DNA from: Halalkalicoccus sp. CGA53
GTDB taxonomy: Archaea > Halobacteriota > Halobacteria > Halobacteriales > Halalkalicoccaceae
DNA length: 64,000 nt
Direction of reading: 5' to 3'
Assembly: GCF_036429475.1 (NCBI RefSeq)
Contig: NZ_CP144125.1
Coordinates: 2,108,001-2,172,000 of the forward strand
The notes beneath the pieces are model-generated. The model was given only the letters and a program-made list of their open reading frames with translations. It searched no databases and was not told the DNA's origin. Position 1 is the stretch's first letter. Every line of letters begins with the position of its first letter. This document shows, one piece after another, positions 1 through 9,512 of this stretch. The translations under genes and the position numbers were made by a program.

Positions 1-67
1 CGGCCATTCCGGCGAGTGCGATTCCGCCGCTCAGCTGTAGGACACGTCGACGTGTTGCGTCGTGCAT
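1..67 (-). CDS. N-terminus of an exported (Tat-type) protein, cut by window edge
   Basis: Only the first 22 codons are in the window. They start at an ATG and show three consecutive arginines (residues 6-8) followed by a hydrophobic, glycine-rich stretch (LQLSGGIALAGMA). This is the pattern of a haloarchaeal twin-arginine signal peptide, so the protein is probably exported folded or is a lipoprotein. The mature part, and hence the function, lies outside the window. The 217 bp up to the next gene contain AT-rich promoter-like sequence and no further ORF that I can support. Confidence 0.6.
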   Translation of the reverse strand, partial: MHDATRRRVLQLSGGIALAGMA

Positions 68-284
68 CAGGTTACTGAACAGGAGTTCGATACTTACTTA
101 TCCGTGATACAATCTCGATACTCCGCGTTCGGAGCCGTCCTTATACGGTCGTGAAGGGTCGACCGTCGAACGAGCGGGGGTCGTTGGTCGACACATAACA
201 CGGATTATACGATGCGTAACCGGTCTCCGGTCACGTTCTGCGGCCTCGACGAACGTTCTTCGTGCTCGCAGTCGAACGTCGAGT

Positions 285-854
285 ATGTACGAAGTCGAGG
301 TGAAGGTCCGGGCCCCACACAGCCCGCTCCGGTCGCGGCTCGCCAAACTCGGAGCGGATCCGATCGGGGCGGTCACGCAGGCGGACACCTACTACGACGC
401 CCCCCACCGCTCCTTCGCGGAGACCGACGAGGCGGTCCGCATCAGGCGGGAGACGCCCGTAAGGGAGGACGGATCCGGTAACGACGCGACCGTCCTCACG
501 TACAAGGGGCCGCTCGTCGAGTCGGCGTCGAAGACCAGGGTGGAACGGGAGGTCGACGTCGAAGACGGCGAGGCGATGGCGGCGATCCTCCAGGCGCTCG
601 GGTTCGAGCCGGTCGCCACGGTCGAAAAGGACCGCGAACGCTTCTCGCTCGAGGGGATGACGGTAACGCTCGATTCCGTCGCGGGCCTCGGCGAGTTCGT
701 CGAGGCAGAGACCGAGGCGACCGAGGGCGAACGGGTCGCCGCCCGTGAAGAGGTCGTCTCGCTGCTCTCGCGACTCGACCTCGACGCCGACGACCAGCTC
801 CGCACCTCCTACCTCGAACTGCTGCTCGCGGAGGAACATTCCTCTCAGTTATAA
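285..854 (+). CDS. CYTH-domain protein (class IV adenylate cyclase / CyaB-like)
   Basis: The 189-aa protein opens with the ExExK signature of the CYTH family (E3, E5, K7). Further charged residues typical of the triphosphate tunnel follow, including a YYD motif near residue 37 and an RIRRE stretch near residue 52. CYTH enzymes bind a triphosphate substrate with divalent metals; members are adenylate cyclases, thiamine triphosphatases or inorganic triphosphatases, and sequence alone does not say which this is. The length is that of a single-domain member. It lies 56 bp upstream of metK on the same strand. I chose the ATG immediately before the ExExK motif because the motif sits at the extreme N-terminus in this family. 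Confidence 0.85.
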   Translation: MYEVEVKVRAPHSPLRSRLAKLGADPIGAVTQADTYYDAPHRSFAETDEAVRIRRETPVREDGSGNDATVLTYKGPLVESASKTRVEREVDVEDGEAMAAILQALGFEPVATVEKDRERFSLEGMTVTLDSVAGLGEFVEAETEATEGERVAAREEVVSLLSRLDLDADDQLRTSYLELLLAEEHSSQL

Positions 855-910
855 ACTGGTGGCGAAAACTTTCCGCAAGGTATAGCACGCCGGGTGGCGA
901 ATCCGGGGCA

Positions 911-2116
911 ATGACCGAGCGGAACATCCGGGTCGAGCCGATCGATCGTCGGGCAGTCGAAGATCAGGAGGTAGAGATCGTCGAGCGGAAGGGGATCGGC
1001 CACCCGGACTCGATCTGTGACGGGATCGCGGAGAGCGTCTCGAGCGCGCTCGCCCGCGCGTACCTCGACCGGGTCGGGAAGGTGCTCCACTACAACACCG
1101 ACGAGACCCAGCTCGTCGCCGGGCGGGCCGCACCCGCCTTCGGCGGCGGGGAGATGGTCGATCCGATCTACCTCCTGATCGTCGGCCGCGCCACCAAGGA
1201 GTACAAGGGGACGACGATCCCGACCGGAACGATCGCACTCTCGGCCGCCCGCGAGTACCTGGCGGAGACGCTGCCACACCTCGATCTCGGCACCGACGTG
1301 ATCCTCGACGTCAAACTCGGTGAAGGCAGCGGGGACCTCCAGGAGGTCTTCGGCGAGGGCGGCGCGACCGTCCCGATGGCGAACGACACGAGCTTCGGCG
1401 TGGGCCACGCGCCGCTGACCGAGACGGAGCGGATCGTCCTGGAGGCCGAGCGGGGGCTCAACGGGGAGTTTTCGAACGAGACCCCCGCGCTGGGCCAGGA
1501 CGTGAAGATCATGGGCAAACGCGAGGGTGACCGGATCGACGTGACGGTCGCGGCGGCCGCGGTCGACGCCCACGTCCCCGACATGGAGGCGTACAGGGAG
1601 ACGATCGCGGCGGTCAGGGAGTACGTCGCGAACCTGGCCGGCGAGTACACCGATCGGGAGGTGGCGGTCCACGTCAACACCGCCGACGAGTACGACCGGG
1701 GAGCGATCTACCTCACGACGACCGGCACCTCGGCGGAGAACGGCGACGACGGCTCGGTGGGCAGGGGCAACCGTGCGAACGGGCTGATCACGCCCAACCG
1801 CTCGATGTCGATGGAAGCCACCAGCGGAAAGAACCCCGTCAACCACATCGGGAAGATCTACAACTTGTTGAGTACCGAGATCGCCGAATCCGTCGTCGAG
1901 GAGGTCGACGGCATCCGGGATCTGCGGGTGAGGCTGCTCAGCCAGATCGGCCGCCCGATCGACCGGCCGCACGTCGCCGACGCCCACGTCGTCACCGAGG
2001 AGGGCATCGAGGTTCGCGAGGTCGCCCCCGAGATCGAGCGAATCGTCGACCGAGAGCTCGCCGACGTCACCGAGATCACCCGCCGTGCGATCGACGGCGA
2101 ACTCTCGACGTTCTAA
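911..2116 (+). CDS. metK: S-adenosylmethionine synthetase, archaeal type
   Basis: Makes S-adenosylmethionine from methionine and ATP in the cytoplasm. At 401 aa it has the length of the archaeal MAT family, which is very divergent from bacterial MetK. Visible signatures are [14 protein letters not shown] (about residues 28-41) and the glycine- and asparagine-rich block [10 protein letters not shown] followed by [10 protein letters not shown] (about 278-308), which belong to the nucleotide and metal site. The frame is intact and ends at TAA 63 bp before thiI. AdoMet made here would serve the methyltransferases of the window, such as the fibrillarin homologue. Confidence 0.97.
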   Translation: MTERNIRVEPIDRRAVEDQEVEIVERKGIGHPDSICDGIAESVSSALARAYLDRVGKVLHYNTDETQLVAGRAAPAFGGGEMVDPIYLLIVGRATKEYKGTTIPTGTIALSAAREYLAETLPHLDLGTDVILDVKLGEGSGDLQEVFGEGGATVPMANDTSFGVGHAPLTETERIVLEAERGLNGEFSNETPALGQDVKIMGKREGDRIDVTVAAAAVDAHVPDMEAYRETIAAVREYVANLAGEYTDREVAVHVNTADEYDRGAIYLTTTGTSAENGDDGSVGRGNRANGLITPNRSMSMEATSGKNPVNHIGKIYNLLSTEIAESVVEEVDGIRDLRVRLLSQIGRPIDRPHVADAHVVTEEGIEVREVAPEIERIVDRELADVTEITRRAIDGELSTF

Positions 2117-2150
2117 CCCCGTTACCCTCGCCACCCGCACGCCGAAGCCC

Positions 2151-2158
2151 GTTTATCT
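2151..2158 (+). promoter_or_regulatory. TATA-like box of thiI
   Basis: The AT-rich octamer gtttatct is centred 25 nt before the GTG start of thiI in otherwise GC-rich sequence. This spacing implies a leaderless transcript and supports the GTG as the true start. Confidence 0.5.
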
Positions 2159-2179
2159 ACCCCCGAACTACACCCGAAC

Positions 2180-3361
2180 GTGCACCCCCCGGGAGCCGAC
2201 GTCGTCGTCGTCAGTCACGGCGACATCGGCGTCAAGAGCGCGACGGTCCAGCGGTCGATGGAGCGACGGCTGGTCGCGAACTTGGAGGCGACGCTCGACG
2301 CGAGGGGGGTCGATGCGGAAGTCGAAGACCGCTGGACGCGACCGCTTATCCACGTCTCCGAACCGGAAATCGAGGCGGCGACCGCAGCCGCCTGCGACAC
2401 GTTCGGAGTGCGTTCGGCGAGCCCGGCGGTGTCCGTTCCTCCGACGCTCGACGCCATGCGGGAGGCGCTCGCCGAGACCGGCCGGGCGGTCTACACTGAC
2501 GGCTCGTTCGCGGTGCGTGCGCGCAGGGCTGGCGAGCGAGATTCCCACCCGTTCACGAGCGAGGAGCTAGAGCGCGAGGGGGGCCGGGCGGTGTGGGAAG
2601 CGGTTTCGGAAGGGTTCGAACCGACGGTCGACCTGGAGGACCCGGATCTCACCTTCTCCGTCGAGTGCAGGGAACGCGAAGCGTTCGTGGCCTGCGAACG
2701 GCGCGAGGGTCCCGGTGGACTCCCGCTCGGCTCCCAGGGACGACTCGTCGCGCTCGTGAGCGGCGGGATCGACTCTCCCGTCGCTGCCTGGTCCGCGATG
2801 CGTCGGGGCTGTTCGATCGTTCCGCTCTACGTCGACCTCGGGGAGTTCGGCGGAGTGGACCACGTCGCCCGCGCGGAGGCGGCGATCGGGGTTCTAGAGG
2901 ACTACGCCGCGGGCTTCGACATGCGTCCCCGGATCGTCCCGGGCGGTGAGGCAGCGGAACTGATCGCCCGCGAGGTCAGAGACGAGCGGATGCTCGTGCT
3001 CAGGCGGTTCATGCTCCGGGTAGCAGAACGCGTCGCGGAGGAGGAAGACGCCTGCGGGATCGTCACGGGGGAGGCGCTCGGACAGAAGTCGAGCCAGACA
3101 GCGGTGAACCTCTCGGTGACCGACCGGGCGGTCGACGTACCGGTCCACCGGCCGCTGCTCGCGTACGACAAACACGAGATCGAAGCCAGAGCGCGCGAGA
3201 TCGGCACGTACGAGGAGGCGACGATCCCCGCCGGCTGCAACCGGATGGCACCCGACCACCCGGAGACGCAGGCGACGCTCGCGGGCGTCGAGCGGGTCGA
3301 ACCCGACCTGGAGGGGTTGATCGAGGAGGCGGTCGCCGGGATCGAGGTCGTCGAACGGTAG
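2180..3361 (+). CDS. thiI: tRNA 4-thiouridine synthase ThiI (no rhodanese domain)
   Basis: Transfers sulfur to U8 of tRNA, and may take part in thiazole synthesis, by adenylating the target. The 393-aa protein has an N-terminal ferredoxin-like/THUMP region (about 60-165) and a PP-loop ATP pyrophosphatase domain with SGGIDSP at residues 194-200. A conserved TGEALGQKSSQT block follows. The C-terminal rhodanese domain found in E. coli ThiI is absent, as in most archaeal homologues, so sulfur must come from another carrier or directly from sulfide. The start is GTG, supported by the TATA box 25 nt upstream and by the absence of an upstream ATG in frame. Confidence 0.92.
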   Translation: MHPPGADVVVVSHGDIGVKSATVQRSMERRLVANLEATLDARGVDAEVEDRWTRPLIHVSEPEIEAATAAACDTFGVRSASPAVSVPPTLDAMREALAETGRAVYTDGSFAVRARRAGERDSHPFTSEELEREGGRAVWEAVSEGFEPTVDLEDPDLTFSVECREREAFVACERREGPGGLPLGSQGRLVALVSGGIDSPVAAWSAMRRGCSIVPLYVDLGEFGGVDHVARAEAAIGVLEDYAAGFDMRPRIVPGGEAAELIAREVRDERMLVLRRFMLRVAERVAEEEDACGIVTGEALGQKSSQTAVNLSVTDRAVDVPVHRPLLAYDKHEIEARAREIGTYEEATIPAGCNRMAPDHPETQATLAGVERVEPDLEGLIEEAVAGIEVVER

Positions 3362-3401
3362 AGTCGAAACCGACTTTTCGGGCGGCCGTTTTCGACTAGC
3401 C

Positions 3402-3851
3402 GTGACGACCGTCTGCCTCGTCGGCTCGCCCGACTCCGACCTGAAGATCGAGCTACTGGGTCGAGAGACATCCCGCGAGGCGCTCGCGTCGTACGAGATC
3501 AGCACGCCCTGGCGGAACACGGTCGCGGTCGAGACGGTGAGCCTCGGCGCGGCGGTCTCGCTCTGTAACGACCTGAACTGGTATCTCGTCCGGTTCGCCG
3601 ACCACGCGATGATCAGGGAACCGAGCGTCAGTACGGACGAGTGGCTCTCGCGACGGCTCGCGCGGGCGGTGCGCGACGAGGAGGTCAGACCCGAGGAATC
3701 GAAAGAGCGGCTGGCGATCTTCGGTGTGGAGGAAGGCGAACTCGTCGAACCGATGTACGTCACCCGGCGGGACCCATTACCGGAGTACGACCTGCGCGAG
3801 GTCGAAGAGACCCTCGTCGTCCGAGTGCACGAGTCCGAGTTCGGGGGCTAG
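3402..3851 (+). CDS. conserved haloarchaeal protein (DUF5804-like)
   Basis: A 149-aa acidic protein starting at GTG. Recognisable stretches are the N-terminal TTVCLVGSPDSDLKIELL, a central VSLGAAVSLCNDLNWYLVRF and the C-terminal EPMYVTRRDPLPEYDLREVEET. I recognise the pattern as a haloarchaea-specific domain of unknown function that I believe is DUF5804; the family number is from memory. There is no signal peptide, membrane segment or catalytic motif. It follows thiI after 40 bp and may be co-transcribed with it. Confidence 0.75.
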   Translation: MTTVCLVGSPDSDLKIELLGRETSREALASYEISTPWRNTVAVETVSLGAAVSLCNDLNWYLVRFADHAMIREPSVSTDEWLSRRLARAVRDEEVRPEESKERLAIFGVEEGELVEPMYVTRRDPLPEYDLREVEETLVVRVHESEFGG

Positions 3852-3882
3852 CTTCACGGAGCCCCGCCCCGAACGAGGGGGT

Positions 3883-4764
3883 ATGAGCACACAGCCCACG
3901 GCGCTCGTCGACGAGACCGAAGTCGAGGACGGACGGGTAGTCGTGGACGGGTCGGAGATCCACTACCTGACCGCGGGTCACGACGGTCCGGCGGTGATCC
4001 TCCTCCACGGCGGCGGTCTCGACTCGGCGGCCGTCTCCTGGCGCGAGACGCTCCCCGCGCTCGCGGACGGCTACCAGGTGTTCGCGCCCGACCTCCCGGG
4101 ATACGGCGAGAGCGCACACCCCGAAGCGCCCTACTCGATCGAGTACTTCGCTCACACCCTCTCGGGGTTCATGGACGCGCTCAACATCACCCACGCGAGC
4201 CTCGTCGGCATCTCGATGGGCGGGGGGATCGCCCTCCAGTTCGCGCTCTCGAACCCGGATCGGGTCGATCGGCTCGTCGCCGTCGACTCCTACGGCCTGA
4301 CGGGCGAGGTCCCCGGCGGCAAACTCGGCTACCTCGTCGTTCGACTCCCGCTGTTCAGACGACTCACCTACGGCGCGCTCAGGAACAGCCGTCGGCTCAT
4401 GCGCGCGAGCGTGAGACGCATGGTCGGCAGTCCCGACGTGGTCACCCCGGGGATGGTCGTCGAGATCGAACGCGAGGCGAAACGCGAGGACGCGGGGCTG
4501 GCGTTCAACCGGTTCCAGCGGGCCGAGGTCGGCTGGAACGGGCTGCGAACGGAGTTCTCCGACCGGCTGCACGAGCTATCGGTACCGACGCTGTTCGTCC
4601 ACGGCGCCGAGGACACGCTGGTGCCTCCCGAGGCATCGATCCGGGCGGCGACGCTCGCACCCGACGCGGAGCTGGAGATGATGGAGGGCGTCGGTCACTG
4701 GCCGCCGCGCGAGCGCCCCGAGGAGTTCGCGGGGCTGGTCCGGGAGTTCCTTCGGGGCGTCTGA
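3883..4764 (+). CDS. alpha/beta hydrolase
   Basis: A 293-aa alpha/beta-hydrolase-fold protein. The oxyanion-hole HGGG motif is at residues 42-45, the nucleophile elbow GISMGG places the serine at 111, the acid is probably the aspartate in HGAEDTLVPP, and the catalytic histidine lies in GVGHWPPRE near the C-terminus. The order and spacing match the MhpC/BphD-like group, but the substrate is unknown. The reading frame is open further upstream, but the ATG chosen begins a sensible N-terminus after the previous stop and avoids overlapping the upstream gene. It ends 2 nt before the convergent cysteine synthase gene. Confidence 0.88.
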   Translation: MSTQPTALVDETEVEDGRVVVDGSEIHYLTAGHDGPAVILLHGGGLDSAAVSWRETLPALADGYQVFAPDLPGYGESAHPEAPYSIEYFAHTLSGFMDALNITHASLVGISMGGGIALQFALSNPDRVDRLVAVDSYGLTGEVPGGKLGYLVVRLPLFRRLTYGALRNSRRLMRASVRRMVGSPDVVTPGMVVEIEREAKREDAGLAFNRFQRAEVGWNGLRTEFSDRLHELSVPTLFVHGAEDTLVPPEASIRAATLAPDAELEMMEGVGHWPPRERPEEFAGLVREFLRGV

Positions 4765-4766
4765 GC

Positions 4767-5747
4767 TCAGTCGAACAGCCCCGTCGAGAGGTAGCGCTCT
4801 CCGCTGTCGGGGAACACCGTCACGACCAGCGGGCAGTCGTCGTAGGCCGCGCCACCGTCCGTGGTCGCCGCCTCCTCCGCGAACAGGTCGACCCTCGGCG
4901 GTTCGGGACACTCCAGTTCCGGTCGGGCCAGTCGATCGGCGACCCGGCGGGCGGCGACCGACGCCGCGCCGCTCGACTGCCCGACCAGGATCCCCTCCTC
5001 GCGGGCGAGGCGACGGCACTCCTCCTCGGCTCCCGGGAGCGCCACCGTCTCGATCGAGTCGATCAGGTCGATGTCGAGCAGGTCGCTGACGAAGCCCGGC
5101 CCCATCCCCTGATAGTCGTCCTTCCCCGGTACGCCCGTCGAGAGCACGGCGTTCTCTTCGGGTTCGACCGCGATCACCTCCATCTCCGGGAAGGCTTCGA
5201 GGAGGCGGCGGGCAGTGCCGGTGAGGGTCCCACCCGTTCCGACGGTCGCGACGAACGCGTCGATCTCCCGTCCCTCGACCTGCGAGATGATCTCCGGGGC
5301 AGTAGTTCTGTAGTGTGCCTCGGCGTTCGCCGGGTTCTCGAACTGGCCCATCTCGAGCGCGCCGGTCTCCTCGGCGATCTCGGCAGCACGCTCTCTCGCC
5401 TCCGATATCTCGCCCTCGACGAGTTCGAGCGTCGCACCGTAAGCCTTCATGAGCTGGCGGCGTTCGGGCGACTTCGAGGCCGGCATCACGATCGTGAGGT
5501 CGTATCCGCGGGCGGCACAGGCGATCGCGAGGCCGATGCCGGTGTTGCCGCTGGTCGGCTCGACGACGCTCCCACCGGGTTCGAGGGCGCCCGAGCGTTC
5601 GGCGGCCTCGATCATCGCGAGCGCCGGGCGGTCCTTCGCCGAGCCGCCGGGGTTGAACGACTCGAGTTTGGCGGCGATCGTCGCTCCCTCCGGCGAGTCG
5701 ACCTGGACCAGCGGCGTGCCGATGGCCTCGAGCACGCTTCCGTTCAT
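4767..5747 (-). CDS. cysK: cysteine synthase family protein (PLP-dependent)
   Basis: Beta-replacement enzyme expected to make cysteine from O-acetylserine (or a related activated serine) and sulfide. The 326-aa protein shows the PLP lysine in NPGGSAKDRP (K38), the phosphate/substrate loop TSGNTG (65-70) and the glycine-rich GTGGTLTGT phosphate clamp. These assign it to the CysK/CysM/CBS fold. The frame extends 45 codons upstream, but those residues are basic and unlike the family; the internal ATG giving MNGSVLEAIGTPL starts exactly where the family does. Whether it prefers O-acetylserine, O-phosphoserine or another donor cannot be read from the sequence. Confidence 0.9.
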   Translation of the reverse strand: MNGSVLEAIGTPLVQVDSPEGATIAAKLESFNPGGSAKDRPALAMIEAAERSGALEPGGSVVEPTSGNTGIGLAIACAARGYDLTIVMPASKSPERRQLMKAYGATLELVEGEISEARERAAEIAEETGALEMGQFENPANAEAHYRTTAPEIISQVEGREIDAFVATVGTGGTLTGTARRLLEAFPEMEVIAVEPEENAVLSTGVPGKDDYQGMGPGFVSDLLDIDLIDSIETVALPGAEEECRRLAREEGILVGQSSGAASVAARRVADRLARPELECPEPPRVDLFAEEAATTDGGAAYDDCPLVVTVFPDSGERYLSTGLFD

Positions 5748-5856
5748 TACCGATCGTACGTCACGACGGTATAAACAGGTGGTGGACACCGGCAGTTCTC
5801 CTTCCCAGCTGCGACGGAGCGGCGCGTTTAACTCCGCGCGCCGACCAACGGAATCC

Positions 5857-6246
5857 ATGACGCTGGAGACGATGCGACCCACCCCGACGTGGGACGCGAC
5901 AGCCTATAGGGAGACCGTCGAGACGTTCGAGTCCGTCCGTGAGGAGATCACCGTGAAGGTCTGGGGCGCCGACTGGTGTGGCGACTGCCGGGGTCAGCTT
6001 CCCGAGTTCGCCGCCGCGCTCGACGCCGCGGGAGTGTCCGACGACCGGATCGAACAGCTCCCGGTCGAGAAACGGGAGGACGGCTCGAAGGAAGGTCCCG
6101 ATGTCGAGGAGTACGGTATCGAGTACATCCCGACGGTCGTGATCGAACGCGACGGCGAGGAACTCGCCCGGTTCGTCGAGGAGGAGCCGGTCCCGATCGC
6201 CGTCTACCTCGCAGACCGGATCGAAGAGGCCGAGGTGACCGCGTAG
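5857..6246 (+). CDS. thioredoxin-like protein with WCGDC active site
   Basis: A 129-aa protein with an N-terminal helix and a thioredoxin fold. The active site reads WCGDC (C41, C44) instead of WCGPC, and the cis-proline lies in EYIPTVVI. It probably reduces or isomerises cytosolic disulfides; there is no signal peptide. The GDC variant is known among thioredoxin-like proteins and usually alters redox potential. The frame is open far upstream, but the upstream part is antisense to cysteine synthase, so the ATG at the promoter end was chosen. It is divergent from cysteine synthase, consistent with a sulfur/redox neighbourhood. Confidence 0.85.
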   Translation: MTLETMRPTPTWDATAYRETVETFESVREEITVKVWGADWCGDCRGQLPEFAAALDAAGVSDDRIEQLPVEKREDGSKEGPDVEEYGIEYIPTVVIERDGEELARFVEEEPVPIAVYLADRIEEAEVTA

Positions 6247-6483
6247 CGGGAATTGGCGTGTGACGAGCCGACCCTCTGGCTCGCGCCCGTCCTCGTCACG
6301 CTCGTCGTCGACGTCCCCGGTCTCGACGTCGTGCTCGCGTCCGTCGCCATGTCATCTGAACCGGGACGTTGGTCGGACGCTGGTTGGCCGGTAACGGGAC
6401 GGCACGCCCGGACGGACCCCGGACCACGTGGTCGAGTGACGAGCGGAACCGGTCGCGTTCGATCCGGATCAGTCCGTGGTACG

Positions 6484-8607
6484 CTACGAACGCACGTTCT
6501 CGGCCGCCCACGTGAACGCCTCCTCTATATCGTGTGTCGGCGGCGAACAGGTGAACGATCGGCAGGCGTAGACCGTCGGTTCCCCGTCTCTCGCACCTCG
6601 ATCCGCCCAGATCGGCGGCGTTTCCTCGAGGCCCAGCACGTCGACCCACTCCGCGAGCCCCTCCTCGGTCGGTGGCCGCGGCGCGAGTAACAGGTCCGGG
6701 AGGTACTCGCGACCGATCCGCTCGTGCCAGTCGTGGGGGAGTTCGTCGGCAGCGATCGTCAGTTCGAGCGCCCCGTTCTCGAAGCGGTCGGCGACGAGCA
6801 CGAGCGTCGCGTGTTCGAGCGGGCTCGTCCTGATCCGCGAGCCCTGCGTCGAGAGTACCCCTTCCACTACGGGCTCGAAGCCCTCGTCCGGGGCGAACTG
6901 CGACAGCGAGAGCAGGACGTCGGCCGCCACCCCGAGACTCGACGGCGTCGACTGGTCGTGGCGTTCCTGTGGCCGGGCGACGAGGCTTTCGGTACCCTCG
7001 CCCGTGAAGTAGATCGTCCTCTCCTCGGCCTCCCAGAAGCGGTCTTCGATCACGCGAGCGAGGTCGAGCGCGAACGAGAGGTGCGAGACCTCCCCGGTCG
7101 CCCGGTAGCAGTCGAACGCCCCGCGCGCGAGGAACGCGTAGTCGTCGAGGTAGCCGTCGATCCGTACATCCCCGTCTTTGAACCGCCGCGAGAGCTCCCT
7201 CTCACTCTCGTCCCACAGCTGCTCGCGACAGAACGAGAGGGCCTCGACGGCCCGCTCGGCGTGACGTGAATCGAGCGCGAGGCCCGCCTCCGCGAGGGTC
7301 GAGATGGCGAGGCCGTTCCAGCTAGCGAGGACCTTCTCGTCGCGGGCCGGTCGAGGTCGCTCCTCGCGCGCCTCGAAGATCCGCTCTCTGGCGGCCTCGA
7401 GACGCGTTTCGATATCCTCGTCACTCTGGCCGTGCTCCTCCGCGAGCTCGGGAATACTCCGCGAGAGCGCGAGCACCGTCTTCCCATCGAAGTTCCCGCC
7501 CTCGGTGATCCCGTAGCGCTCGCAGAAGAGGTCGGCGTCCTCGTCGAGCACGTCCCGCACCCCGTCGGGCGTCCAGACGTAGAACGCGCCCTCCTCCTGG
7601 TGGGCTCCCTCGTCCGTGCCCGGCGGGAGGCTCTGTGCATCGAGCGTGCTGTAGAAGCCACCATCGGGGTGCGAGAGCTCGCGGTCGAGGAACTCGATCG
7701 TCTCCTCGACCACTCGTGCGTAGTGCTCCTCGCCGGTGAAGGCGTGGCCGGCTATGAGCGCCCGTGGGATCTCGGCGTTGTCGTAGAGCATCTTCTCGAA
7801 GTGCGGGACGATCCATTCCCGGTCGGTGGCGTACCGGTGAAACCCGCCGCCGACGTGGTCGTAGAGACCCCGATCGCTCATGGCGTCGAGTGCCTCCCCC
7901 AGAACCGCGAGGTAGCTCTCGCGTCCGGTCCGGTCGTACGCCCGCGCGAGGAGGTGCAGGCGTGCTGGCTGTGGGAACTTCGGGCCGCCCTGACCGAACC
8001 CGCCGTGCTCGTGGTCGGCCGCCCGGAGCGCCGCGCCGGCGGCGTCCGAAAGCGTCTCGGAGCCCGGTCGCTCGCCGGGTTCGGGCACCGACTCGACCTC
8101 GTCCTCGATGGCGGCCGCCCACTGGTCGGCCCGCTCCTCGATCGCCGCCCGGTCGGTCTCCCACGAGTCGCGAAGCCCACGGAGCAGCTCCAGAAAGCCC
8201 GGCATCCCTCGGCGTGGCTCCTTCGGGAAGTACGTCCCCACGTAGAACGGCCGGCCGTCCGGGGTGAGCCAGGCGGAGAGCGGCCAGCCGCCGCGGCCGG
8301 TCACCAGCTGACAGATCGTCATGTAGAGGCTGTCGACGTCGGGTCGTTCCTCACGATCGACCTTGATCGGGACGAACCCCTCGTTCAGCGCGCGGGCGAC
8401 CTCCTCGTCCGCGAAGCTCTCGTCTTCCATCACGTGACACCAGTGACAGGCGGCGTAGCCGATCGAGAGGAAGATCGGGGCGTCGTGCTCGCGGGCGAGC
8501 GAGAGCGCGTCGTCGTCCCACGGCTGCCAGTCCACCGGGTTGTCGGCGTGCTGGAGCAGGTAGGGGCTGGCCTCCTCGTCGAGCCGGTTTCGCTCCGGGA
8601 TCGTCAT
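6484..8607 (-). CDS. thioredoxin-domain protein of the YyaL/SPATA20 family (DUF255)
   Basis: A 707-aa protein whose N-terminal 160 residues form the DUF255 thioredoxin-like domain. The opening reads ASPYLLQHADNPVDWQPW, followed by the redox motif CHWCH (C54, C57). The rest resembles an (alpha/alpha)6 barrel of the N-acylglucosamine-2-epimerase/mannosidase type, with a typical FGQGGPKFPQP segment near residue 200 and HFEKMLYDNA. The length matches the family. Its reaction is not established; the fold suggests carbohydrate-related or redox chaperone activity in the cytoplasm. It converges on the thioredoxin-like gene, leaving 237 bp with no supported gene. Confidence 0.9.
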   Translation of the reverse strand: MTIPERNRLDEEASPYLLQHADNPVDWQPWDDDALSLAREHDAPIFLSIGYAACHWCHVMEDESFADEEVARALNEGFVPIKVDREERPDVDSLYMTICQLVTGRGGWPLSAWLTPDGRPFYVGTYFPKEPRRGMPGFLELLRGLRDSWETDRAAIEERADQWAAAIEDEVESVPEPGERPGSETLSDAAGAALRAADHEHGGFGQGGPKFPQPARLHLLARAYDRTGRESYLAVLGEALDAMSDRGLYDHVGGGFHRYATDREWIVPHFEKMLYDNAEIPRALIAGHAFTGEEHYARVVEETIEFLDRELSHPDGGFYSTLDAQSLPPGTDEGAHQEEGAFYVWTPDGVRDVLDEDADLFCERYGITEGGNFDGKTVLALSRSIPELAEEHGQSDEDIETRLEAARERIFEAREERPRPARDEKVLASWNGLAISTLAEAGLALDSRHAERAVEALSFCREQLWDESERELSRRFKDGDVRIDGYLDDYAFLARGAFDCYRATGEVSHLSFALDLARVIEDRFWEAEERTIYFTGEGTESLVARPQERHDQSTPSSLGVAADVLLSLSQFAPDEGFEPVVEGVLSTQGSRIRTSPLEHATLVLVADRFENGALELTIAADELPHDWHERIGREYLPDLLLAPRPPTEEGLAEWVDVLGLEETPPIWADRGARDGEPTVYACRSFTCSPPTHDIEEAFTWAAENVRS

Positions 8608-8721
8608 GGGCGGGCTACGGGAGCCAGCCCCTTAGCACGTCGGCCGAGACGACGCCGTGCGCCGGGTCGAACGTTTCAGGGCAAGTGATAAGTCACGCCG
8701 ATTCCAGGGTCCGTGTATCCG

Positions 8722-9471
8722 ATGTCGCTTCTCGAACTCATCTCCGGGGTGGAGGAACACGAACAGACGCTCACGGTGTTCAACGCCGACGAGGCGACCA
8801 CGCGGGCGCTGAGCGAGCGGTTCAGCGACCGGAACCTCGTCGTACGGCCGGGGACGGCCGAGGGCGGGCCGGAGACGTTCGCGGCGCTCGAACGCGACGG
8901 CGAGTTCGTCGCCGGCACGAGCGTGGCCACGATGCTCGCCGAGGACGAGGCGTTCTCGCCCGCGTTCGATCCGGAGAGCTACCGCCCGATCCTCGACGAA
9001 CTCGACGAGAGCGTCTTCACCTCCTACTCGATGCGACAGATGATCGCGGCCTCGCGAGAGATCGAGGACCGTGCCTGGCGGATCGGGAGGGGAGAGCTCC
9101 ACTCGGGTTTCCAGCGCGTCTCGATCCTCGAACGCACCCTCGACGTCTACGAACGCCTCGGCGAGCGGGAGGGGCTCTCGGTACACGGCTACGCGAGCCC
9201 CGACGCGGATCCACCGCGACAGGACTCGTTCACCCTGCATCTGGAGCGGGCCAGTGAGATCGAGCGGACCTGGTTCGTCGCCTACGACGGCGGCGGGGTC
9301 GACGAGAACAAGTGCGCACTGCTCGCAGAGGAGCGCGAGCCTCGGGAGTTCTACGGCTTCTGGACCTACGATCCGGAAACGGTCGACTACATCGTCGACC
9401 ACCTGAAACGGAGCTACCTCCACCTCGAGACCGACGGGGGCAGGTCTCCGGGCCACCGGGGCACCCGGTAG
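8722..9471 (+). CDS. DICT sensory-domain protein
   Basis: A 249-aa haloarchaeal protein with the DICT-like N-terminus MSLLELISGVEEHEQTLTVF followed by NADE. DICT domains are sensor modules found near diguanylate cyclases, histidine kinases and HTH proteins. Here no kinase or DNA-binding module is attached, so it may work as a partner protein. The C-terminal half contains WFVAYDGGGVDENKCALLAEE and ends in a basic tail. A GTG nine bases upstream would add MYP; I prefer the ATG because the family starts with MSL-E-I. The domain name comes from family recall. Confidence 0.7.
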   Translation: MSLLELISGVEEHEQTLTVFNADEATTRALSERFSDRNLVVRPGTAEGGPETFAALERDGEFVAGTSVATMLAEDEAFSPAFDPESYRPILDELDESVFTSYSMRQMIAASREIEDRAWRIGRGELHSGFQRVSILERTLDVYERLGEREGLSVHGYASPDADPPRQDSFTLHLERASEIERTWFVAYDGGGVDENKCALLAEEREPREFYGFWTYDPETVDYIVDHLKRSYLHLETDGGRSPGHRGTR

Positions 9472-9482
9472 CCGAAGGCAAC

Positions 9483-9490
9483 GATTATAG
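9483..9490 (+). promoter_or_regulatory. TATA-like box of purD
   Basis: The octamer gattatag is centred 26 nt upstream of the purD ATG in a GC-rich intergenic gap of 41 bp. The spacing predicts a leaderless mRNA and fixes the start codon. Confidence 0.55.
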
Positions 9491-9512
9491 GGCGAGAACG
9501 GCCTCTCCCGGT

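Noticed and set aside
6247-6483. An acidic, haloarchaeal-looking minus-strand frame (HDVETGDVDDERDEDG)
   Set aside because: No start codon precedes it in frame (TGA immediately upstream) and it runs into the convergent gene; at most a gene remnant.
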